Assembly (NCBI GenBank): GCA_019136395.1
Contig: JAGVUH010000155.1
Coordinates: 1-11,702, forward strand
Source: Gammaproteobacteria bacterium
GTDB lineage: Bacteria > Pseudomonadota > Gammaproteobacteria > Chromatiales > Chromatiaceae
DNA: 11,702 nucleotides
Reading direction: 5' to 3'
Shown: piece after piece, positions 7,374-11,702 of the stretch
Numbering within the stretch: the first letter of the stretch is position 1
Layout of the letters: the number at the start of each line of letters is the position of its first letter
Notes under the pieces: model-generated
Databases searched by the model: none
Seen by the model: only the letters and a program-made list of their open reading frames with translations
What the model was told of the DNA's origin: nothing
Position numbers and translations under genes: made by a program

Positions 7374-8176
7374 CGCGCGTATGTTCCCTCCCTTTGGGCC
7401 GCTGGGCCCGAACGCTGCTGCCCTGGGCCGCGCTGGCGTGGCCCCTGACCGGCTGGCCGCAGTCGCCGCCGCCCGTCCCGCCGTCGTTGTCGCCCGCCGC
7501 CGCGAGCGACAAGCCCTTTGATCAGGTGGTGGTCGACGCGCAGGGCGGAAAGCAGCTGGCGGGGGCCGCGGCGCCGCCGGCGGCGGACGCAACGGACTGG
7601 GGGGAGGGTGAGGCGCCGCTGAGCTGGCAGGAGTTTACCCGCAAGATGGTCGAAGAGGGCCCGACCCTGACGCGGGCCAACACCAAGCGCGTCATCCTGG
7701 ACCCGCCGAGCCGCGAGCAGCGCGCCCGGTCCTCCGCCGCGTTCCTGGTGGAAACCTTCAAACTGCGCCGCGAGAGCGAGGGGCGCTTTCGCGCCTACAT
7801 CACCCAGCTCAAGACCGAGACGCCGCTGATTATCGAGCTGGTGGGCATGTTCGGCCACACGGCGGTGGTGCAGACCGCCTCGCGCTTTCGCGATCTGGCG
7901 GAAAGCGATCAGCGGATGTTCGTCCAGGAATGGTCGACGCGCTGGCATCAGGAGGTGGCGGGGCCGATTTCCCGCCTGATTGTCACCGACCCGCGGGAAG
8001 GCCGGCTGTATGCCATCGAACATTATGCCGCGGTGACCAATACGGCCGATCCGCTGACCATCCCCTTGCTGGCGGTCAACGAGCGGATCAAGGACCGCCC
8101 GCCCCCGGCGGAGGCCGCGCCGCCGGCGCCGCCCCCGGCGGAGCCCGCATCACCGGCACCGCCCCCGGCCGACTGA
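7358..8176 (+). CDS. Predicted exported protein of unknown function
   Basis: 272 aa, no family recognised. The N-terminus looks like a signal peptide: Arg residues at 7, 15 and 18, a hydrophobic stretch ~19-31, and possible cleavage near residues 34-36. A Pro/Ala/Ser linker (36-86) precedes a central folded-looking region (~86-247), which contains SWQEFTRKMVEEGPT, LIIELVGMFGHTAVVQTASRF and GRLYAIEHYAAVTNTADPL. The tail (248-272) has three near-copies of PPPAE/D. The start codon lies inside the end of the glycosylase-like gene (16-nt overlap) and has no clear ribosome site, so translation is probably coupled. In SXT-type elements the slot after traG holds the entry-exclusion gene eex. This protein has the location and export signal but no visible Eex similarity, so I do not assign that role. 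Confidence 0.75.
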   Translation: MLHDLTRVCSLPLGRWARTLLPWAALAWPLTGWPQSPPPVPPSLSPAAASDKPFDQVVVDAQGGKQLAGAAAPPAADATDWGEGEAPLSWQEFTRKMVEEGPTLTRANTKRVILDPPSREQRARSSAAFLVETFKLRRESEGRFRAYITQLKTETPLIIELVGMFGHTAVVQTASRFRDLAESDQRMFVQEWSTRWHQEVAGPISRLIVTDPREGRLYAIEHYAAVTNTADPLTIPLLAVNERIKDRPPPAEAAPPAPPPAEPASPAPPPAD

Positions 8177-8203
8177 GGCCGCGCCGGGGCCCTGCCGGGG
8201 TGC

Positions 8204-8292
8204 GGTATCATTACCAACCTGCCCCAGGGCGCGGGCTGCCGCGCCGGTCAGAAGCGGTCAGCCTTTTGGGCGGCGTTTGGGCTTAAGCTAAG
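8204..8292 (+). promoter_or_regulatory. Repeat-rich putative control region upstream of the 153-aa gene
   Basis: Within the 198-bp non-coding gap 8177-8374 are: the 12-mer GGTATCATTACC (8204-8215), repeated exactly at 10856-10867; two CGGTCAG copies at 8245-8251 and 8255-8261 (10-bp period); two TTTGGGC copies at 8265-8271 and 8276-8282 (11-bp period); and TAAGCTA at 8284-8290, also present at 10878-10884. Repeats one helical turn apart suit a regulator bound on one DNA face. No consensus -35 is visible, which would fit an activator-dependent promoter. Which protein binds is unknown. The FlhDC-like pair or the response regulator in this window are the obvious candidates. Confidence 0.4.
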
Positions 8293-8374
8293 CAATCACC
8301 CCTGGACGGTCCGCGGCGCCTAGGCCCGGGGCGGCGCGGACGCGGGTGCGGGGGCCTGTAAACCGGAGGTAGTG

Positions 8375-8836
8375 ATGACCAGTCCGCGATTTCGGCGCGA
8401 CGCCGTACGCTATTACAACACCGAGGATGGCTTGCGCCTGATCGAGAATGGGGTCTACGGCTTTATTGTCCTGCTCAACACGGAACGGACGCGGGGGAAT
8501 CTGGGGCAATCGCAGCGGTTTTACATCCTCTCCGGGGCGGATACGCCGGGGGGACGCTTTCCCGGGAAGCCGGAGTGGATCGAGGCCCTGGCGGCGCTGC
8601 CCGGGTCGCGCTGGTCGAGCGCCCATCAGCGCTGGCGCGTGACCCTGACCCCGCCGTACGGTGGACGCCGCGACCAGCGGGGGTATGTCGACCGCATCAA
8701 CCAGCAGCTTGCCCCGGTCCTGACGGCGGCGATCCAGTTTCACCACCTGGACCTGCAGGAGCGGCGGCGCCGGTTTCTCGACGCCCGGGCCGCGGCCCTC
8801 ACCGCGGCCGCCGCAGACCCGGTCACGGATGACTGA
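8375..8836 (+). CDS. Hypothetical protein, 153 aa, unrecognised
   Basis: I do not recognise a family. ATG 8375 is preferred to GTG 8372 because GGAGGT (8365-8370) lies 4 nt ahead of it, one of the strongest ribosome sites in the window. The product is soluble, without signal peptide or membrane segment. It contains AVRYYNTEDGLRLIENGVYG and FIVLLNTERTRGN near the N-terminus, an aromatic SSAHQRWRVTLTPPYGGRR in the middle, and a basic then Ala-rich helical C-terminus (LDLQERRRRFLDARAAALT). It is separated from the upstream genes by a repeat-rich non-coding region, so it probably has its own promoter. Its 3' end overlaps the convergent flhC-like gene by 14 bp, so the two transcripts would be antisense to each other at their ends. 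Confidence 0.72.
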   Translation: MTSPRFRRDAVRYYNTEDGLRLIENGVYGFIVLLNTERTRGNLGQSQRFYILSGADTPGGRFPGKPEWIEALAALPGSRWSSAHQRWRVTLTPPYGGRRDQRGYVDRINQQLAPVLTAAIQFHHLDLQERRRRFLDARAAALTAAAADPVTDD

Positions 8837-9347
8837 AGAACGGCTCCAGGCCGAGTTTGCAGTAGGGACACGCCACCAGATGGGTGCCGCATTGATGGCA
8901 CAAGAGCCAGCTCAGGCCGCATTTCTGGCAGCGGCGCAGTTCCGCGTTCCCGATGCGCAGATCCCGGGCGAGAATGAACAGCTCGGTGAAGGTGATCGGC
9001 TTGAGATCATCCGCCGCCGCCGTGCCGTGCAGGTAGACGAACAGATCCCAGGTGCGCAGCAGCGCCCGGGCATCCAGGGCCGAGGGGGTCGGGTTGAGCG
9101 CCAGAAAGATGCGGGCCAGCGCCGAGAGCCGGGCATGCCGGCGCCGGTTGGCCAGCAAGGTCGCGATGGACACCGGCAGGGGGCCGCTGCGCGGTTCCTG
9201 GCCGGTGGTGACGCGGATGACGCGGCGGGCCTGCTCCTTGGACAACCCCGCCAGCTGCTCGATGATGCTGGTCTTGGCGCCGCGCTGCGCCAGCGCTTCC
9301 GCGAGGCGGGCGGCCTCGCGCCGATAGCCCAGGTCGGGATCGTTCAT
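8823..9347 (-). CDS. FlhC-like transcriptional activator subunit (SetC/AcaC type)
   Basis: 174 aa. FlhC and its relatives SetC (SXT/R391) and AcaC (IncA/C) pair with a FlhD-type partner to activate promoters; in mobile elements the targets are transfer and excision genes. The middle segment, LSKEQARRVIRVTTG then EPRSGPLPVS (residues 36-60), follows the FlhC pattern of Leu-Ser, a basic helix, a Gly-x-x-Pro stretch, then Gly-x-Leu-Pro-x-Ser. A C-terminal zinc-ribbon-like region has three CxxC pairs at 140/143, 150/153 and 160/163; FlhC binds zinc with four Cys. The ATG overlaps the stop of the FlhD-like gene as ATGA, so production of both subunits is coupled. Assignment rests on motif order plus the partner gene. 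I cannot tell SetC from AcaC, so no symbol is given. Confidence 0.8.
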   Translation of the reverse strand: MNDPDLGYRREAARLAEALAQRGAKTSIIEQLAGLSKEQARRVIRVTTGQEPRSGPLPVSIATLLANRRRHARLSALARIFLALNPTPSALDARALLRTWDLFVYLHGTAAADDLKPITFTELFILARDLRIGNAELRRCQKCGLSWLLCHQCGTHLVACPYCKLGLEPFFSHP

Positions 9348-9970
9348 GCGCCGCCGGCCTCCGGGTGGGGCGTGGGCGCCGGGACCCGCCAGCGCGCCCG
9401 GTCATGGGCGGGGTGCTCCGGGCGGTTGAGGTGACGCAGGGCAAAACTCGACATCACCAGCGGCGTGTCGGCGAGGCAATAGGTGCGGCGCGGCGGCTTG
9501 CTGCGCAGCGCCGTGTGCACAAACCCGCAGATCGCCTGGAAATCCCGCGGCGTCCACCGCAGGTCGAGATGGACCGTCTCCGCCACCGCGCGCAGGGTCT
9601 TCATGTTGCCCTGCGCCAGGGTGGCGAGCAGCCAGTCGGGGACGGCAAACACGTAGGCGGCCGCCGCCGGCGAGTGCCGGGCCATGTCGCGCGCCGTCAC
9701 CAGGTGATCCACCAGATCGTCTTTCGCCGCCCAGAGATGGTCGGTGGCGCAGGGTGCGGTGTCGAGGGCGAAGACCGAGGTCGGGCAGTGGGTGAGGAGC
9801 TCCTCGCGCACCGCCACGTCGGTGGCCAACAGCGTGCGGTAGCGCCGGGCGACGTGGTCGCAGGTGCGGGCAGCCTGGCTCAGGCGCCAGAAATGACTGC
9901 GGTTCAACCGGCGCACTTCGTCGCGCAGCGCCTCGACGCCAAACGATGGGATGGTGTCACTGCTCTCCAA
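9344..9970 (-). CDS. FlhD-like transcriptional activator subunit (SetD/AcaD type), extended
   Basis: 208 aa, partner of the downstream FlhC-like protein. Residues ~84-139 line up with FlhD: DLVDHLVTARDMARHSP, then AAYVFAVPDWLLATLAQGN and MKTLRAVAETVHLDLRW, where FlhD reads AMFRLGINEEMATTLAAL and MVKLAETNQLVCHFRF. FlhD itself is only about 116-119 aa, so the ~80-residue N-terminal part and ~65-residue tail are extra; mobile-element homologues are often longer. The start is TTG (9970-9968), supported by a GGAGAG stretch (complement of 9975-9980) about 5 nt upstream. The TTG may keep expression low. The gene is divergent from the response regulator and shares a 197-bp intergenic region with it. 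It ends in an ATGA overlap with the flhC-like gene. Confidence 0.75.
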   Translation of the reverse strand: MESSDTIPSFGVEALRDEVRRLNRSHFWRLSQAARTCDHVARRYRTLLATDVAVREELLTHCPTSVFALDTAPCATDHLWAAKDDLVDHLVTARDMARHSPAAAAYVFAVPDWLLATLAQGNMKTLRAVAETVHLDLRWTPRDFQAICGFVHTALRSKPPRRTYCLADTPLVMSSFALRHLNRPEHPAHDRARWRVPAPTPHPEAGGA

Positions 9971-10100
9971 GATACTCTCCGCGGCCGGCGTCCGGCGTGG
10001 TGCTGCGGCGGCCTGCGGCCGGTTACTGACAGCGGCATGATGGCCCCGGCGGCCGGTGGCGACAAGGCCAGGACTTATCGCGTGGCGGCAACAACTTCAC

Positions 10101-10146
10101 GCGCAAGGCGCAATTTTTTGCCGCTTTCCCGCTCAATTTTTTGCGC
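10101..10146. promoter_or_regulatory. Direct-repeat operator candidate in the divergent regulator promoter region
   Basis: The 9971-10167 gap between the FlhD-like gene and the response regulator holds two exact CAATTTTTTGC copies, starting at 10111 and 10134, 23 bp apart (about two helical turns). They are flanked by GCGCAA at 10101-10106 and 10108-10113 and by TTGCGC at 10141-10146. The whole block ends 21 bp before the response-regulator ATG. AT-rich cores set in GC flanks stand out in this GC-rich window. It probably binds a regulator, possibly one of those encoded on either side. No clear -35/-10 pair was found on either strand. Confidence 0.42.
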
Positions 10147-10167
10147 GACACCCGTCGCGGGGCTGGC

Positions 10168-10845
10168 ATGACCAATCCGCATCTGCATTCCGGGGTGATC
10201 ATCTCCCCCCGCCCGATCTTTCGCTATGGCGTGAAGGAGTTGCTCGCCCTGGCCGGGGTCCAGGTGTGGCGGGAAGAAACCAACGCCGAGAGCGGGCTGG
10301 CGACGCTCCGGCGCCTGGCCCCCCGCCTGCTGGTCCTGGACATGAAAACCCCGGAACGGGAGGGCGAACGGGAGCACTATCTGGATGCCCGCTGGATTCG
10401 CAAATACCAGAGCGGCGCGGCGGCGACCGCGATCGTCTGCCTCACCGACGTGGATCGCTACGGCCTGTCCGCCTTTGAAAATGGCGCCATGGCCTACCTC
10501 AAGAAGGATTGCAGTCTGCAGGAGTTCCACGATGCGGTCTTCGCCGCCCTGCGCGGCGAGCGCTACCTCGGCCAGGCCGCGACCAGCGCGCTGATCAAGC
10601 GCGCCTGCAGCGACGGCAGCGCCGCGCTGCCCAACTCCCCCTTCGAGGGCTTGCCGGCCTCGCTAAAGCCGGTGCTGAACGACATCATCAGCGGGTTCAC
10701 CCCCGGGGAGATCGCGGCCAAGCGCCATCTGTCACCGGGGACGGTGTCCCGGCAGCGCAAGCAAATTCGCGAGGCGATGGGGGTGCGCACGGATGTCGAC
10801 CTGCTGCGGCGGGCCGTGGAGCACGGCTATCACGAACTCGGCTGA
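10168..10845 (+). CDS. Orphan NarL/LuxR-type response regulator with atypical receiver
   Basis: 225 aa DNA-binding regulator. The receiver domain (~8-125) has Asp58 in LLVLDMKTP as the likely phosphorylation site, Thr93 in VCLTD, and the conserved Lys112 in AYLKKD. The acidic pair that normally holds magnesium near the first strand is absent: the text reads VIISPRPIFRYG where relatives have Asp-Asp before the His-Pro. Phosphorylation may therefore be weak or unnecessary. A C-terminal LuxR-type helix-turn-helix (~157-220) reads IISGFTPGEIAAKRHLSP then GTVSRQRKQIREAMGV. ATG 10168 is chosen over the upstream TTG at 10141, because the latter would overlap the repeat block and add an unrelated leader. 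No histidine kinase is in the window. It is divergent from the flhD-like gene. The overall look is RcsB/NarL-like, but no closer assignment is possible. Confidence 0.82.
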   Translation: MTNPHLHSGVIISPRPIFRYGVKELLALAGVQVWREETNAESGLATLRRLAPRLLVLDMKTPEREGEREHYLDARWIRKYQSGAAATAIVCLTDVDRYGLSAFENGAMAYLKKDCSLQEFHDAVFAALRGERYLGQAATSALIKRACSDGSAALPNSPFEGLPASLKPVLNDIISGFTPGEIAAKRHLSPGTVSRQRKQIREAMGVRTDVDLLRRAVEHGYHELG

Positions 10846-10855
10846 GCGGCGCACT

Positions 10856-10885
10856 GGTATCATTACCGACTTTCGGGTAAGCTAG
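10856..10885 (+). promoter_or_regulatory. Second copy of the shared 12-mer, with palindrome, upstream of the Cas4-like gene
   Basis: GGTATCATTACC (10856-10867) is identical to 8204-8215 and begins 11 bp after the response-regulator stop. It is followed by TAAGCTA (10878-10884), also shared with the first site but at a different distance (10 versus 68 bp). TTACC (10863-10867) and GGTAA (10876-10880) form an inverted repeat with an 8-bp spacer. The arrangement, in a 129-bp gap before the Cas4-like gene, looks like an operator or promoter used by the element in two places. Confidence 0.42.
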
Positions 10886-10974
10886 CCGGCAGGCATCCCG
10901 TGGGGGGGTGCGGGGGTTCCGGCGCGCGCCCGTGGCCGGTGCGTAAGGCCGGGCCGTGCGGGGGGACTGCCGCG

Positions 10975-11556
10975 ATGCTGGATAACCTGATGCTGGCGAA
11001 ATTCTTCGCCGTGCTGTTTGTCATCGACCTGGTGGCGTGCAGTTTCCCGGTGCGCGCCCTGCGCGAGCGCTTCACGCGGCGCCGGGCGCGGGCGGAACCG
11101 GCGGGCGACGCAGGCCAGCCCTTGCGCCAGATGCGCTTTCACGCCGCGGAATACGCGCTGAAGGTGACCGATCGGGTGACCCTGTCGTGTCGCGCGGACG
11201 AGATCTGGGAAGACGCCGCCGGCCTGCTGGTGCCGGTGGAGACGAAAACCCGGGCCACCACCTATCCCGGTGACCTGATCGAATTGTCCGCGGTGGGGTA
11301 TGCCTTGCGGCACCAGACGGACCCGACCCTGAACCGGCCGATCGCCCCTTATGGCTATGTGCGTCTGGCGCCGGCCGGCGCGCCACCGCGGCTCGTGCGG
11401 GTGACGTTGCTCAGCGGCGCGCAGGTTGAGCGGCTGATCTCCCGCTATGTGGCGTTGCGCTGCGGGCTGGCCATCGCCATGCCGGAGCCCAGCGAGGGCA
11501 AGTGTCGCCGCTGCGCCTTCGGCCGCCAGCATTGCCCGGATTCCCTGTGCGGCTGA
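10975..11556 (+). CDS. Cas4/RecB-like PD-(D/E)XK nuclease-family protein with N-terminal hydrophobic anchor
   Basis: 193 aa. The nuclease core reads CRADEIWED with Asp75, then LLVPVETKTR with Glu89 and Lys91 (the E-x-K part), then YPGDLIELSAVGYAL, the helix that follows in RecB/Cas4-type enzymes. The C-terminus has CRRCAFGRQHC (Cys177, 180, 187) plus Cys192, like the iron-sulfur cysteine group of Cas4 and AddB-like nucleases. Residues ~9-24 are hydrophobic (FFAVLFVIDLVACSF), suggesting a membrane anchor, and include Cys22, which could be the fourth cluster ligand instead. ATG 10975 is supported by a GGGGGA stretch 8-9 nt upstream; a GTG at 10900 would add 25 Gly-rich residues. No cas1, cas2 or CRISPR array is present, so this is a solitary Cas4-like protein, perhaps for DNA-end processing or protection of the element. 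The exact role is unknown. Confidence 0.7.
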   Translation: MLDNLMLAKFFAVLFVIDLVACSFPVRALRERFTRRRARAEPAGDAGQPLRQMRFHAAEYALKVTDRVTLSCRADEIWEDAAGLLVPVETKTRATTYPGDLIELSAVGYALRHQTDPTLNRPIAPYGYVRLAPAGAPPRLVRVTLLSGAQVERLISRYVALRCGLAIAMPEPSEGKCRRCAFGRQHCPDSLCG

Positions 11557-11580
11557 CCCCGGCCGCCGGTCGGGCTCAGC
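11552..11580. terminator. Strong hairpin between convergent genes, possible two-way terminator
   Basis: A near-perfect inverted repeat: GCTGA at 11552-11556 pairs with TCAGC at 11576-11580, then one C-C mismatch, then seven more pairs (one G-T) around a 3-nt loop. It contains the stop codons of both the Cas4-like gene and the convergent minus-strand gene. No T-run follows on either side, so it is not a textbook intrinsic terminator. In this GC-rich setting it may still stop both transcripts. Confidence 0.5.
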
Positions 11581-11702
11581 CCGCCAGGCCCATGTTGCGC
11601 ACCAGGCGGCGCACGGGGGCCGCCGGCGGCTCGGGGGCGCCGGGCGGGACGGCGGGCGCCAGCAGCACGGGCGCGGCCGCCGGCGGCGGGGGCGCCGGGG
11701 CC
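11576..11702 (-). CDS. C-terminal end of a Pro/Ala-rich protein (partial)
   Basis: On the minus strand the frame is open from the right edge to TGA at 11578-11576, giving 41 residues. A Pro/Ala-rich stretch is followed by PVRRLVRNMGLAG at the end. The Pro/Ala tract resembles the linkers in TraF and in the exported protein at 7358-8176, so the missing part may also be an element protein, but nothing identifies it. The support is the open frame and the hairpin that closes both convergent genes at this point. The coding call could still be a GC-rich artefact. Confidence 0.4.
   Translation of the reverse strand, partial: APAPPPPAAAPVLLAPAVPPGAPEPPAAPVRRLVRNMGLAG

Noticed and set aside
8858..8920. 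Possible CRISPR-related context because of the Cas4-like gene
   Set aside because: No array of regularly spaced repeats, cas1 or cas2 was seen anywhere in the window; Cas4-like proteins also occur outside CRISPR systems.
9981..10060. GC-rich palindromic stretches (GGCCGG and CGGCCG copies) upstream of the FlhD-like gene, considered as an oriT or att site
   Set aside because: Short GC palindromes are frequent at this base composition, and no nic-like motif, integrase or relaxase gene is adjacent.
9365..10171. Plus-strand 268-codon frame opposite the FlhD-like gene
   Set aside because: The minus-strand frame has the FlhD-like motif and ATGA coupling with the FlhC-like gene; the plus frame has neither, and its Arg/Gly/Val/His content is shadow-like.

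Overview
The window is a GC-rich (by eye about two thirds G+C) piece of a self-transmissible element, an integrative conjugative element or large conjugative plasmid, probably from a gamma- or beta-proteobacterium. Two things indicate this: a traF-traH-traG block of the F-type (MPF-F) type IV secretion family, and a divergent pair of genes encoding FlhD-like and FlhC-like proteins. That pair is the hallmark of the SetDC/AcaDC master activators of SXT/R391 ICEs and IncA/C plasmids. The host species cannot be named from the sequence. No integrase, relaxase, oriT, att site, IS, tRNA, rRNA or CRISPR array is visible.

Layout. (1) 1-6674, plus strand: traF (5' end cut by the window), traH and traG, which assemble the pilus and stabilise mating pairs. 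A 53-codon open frame joins traH to traG with 4-nt ATGA overlaps at both ends and carries an internal strong ribosome binding site. TraG is fused at its C-terminus to a lytic transglycosylase domain, and a run of nine A lies at the junction. (2) 6729-8176, plus strand: a divergent family-4-like uracil-DNA glycosylase, overlapping by 16 nt a predicted exported protein of unknown function. (3) 8177-8374: a non-coding stretch with several short direct repeats, then an unknown 153-aa gene (8375-8836) with a good ribosome binding site. (4) 9970-8823, minus strand: the flhD-like then flhC-like genes, overlapping by ATGA. (5) 9971-10167: a divergent intergenic region with two copies of CAATTTTTTGC 23 bp apart, then an atypical LuxR/NarL-type response regulator (10168-10845). 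(6) 10846-10974: a second non-coding region sharing the 12-mer GGTATCATTACC with region 3, then a small Cas4/RecB-like PD-(D/E)XK protein with an N-terminal hydrophobic segment (10975-11556). (7) 11576-11702: the C-terminal end of a Pro/Ala-rich protein on the minus strand, converging on the nuclease gene through a strong hairpin.

How it works together (inference). The FlhDC-like complex is probably the activator of transfer genes, and the response regulator transcribed away from it may feed another signal into the same switch. The tra genes build the channel, and the TraG-fused transglycosylase would open peptidoglycan. The glycosylase-like and Cas4-like proteins are two DNA-processing or DNA-protection candidates carried next to the transfer and control modules. 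The most distinctive points are the coupled mini-ORF before traG, the A9 tract in traG, the shared non-coding 12-mer, and the little-known cargo between traG and the regulators.
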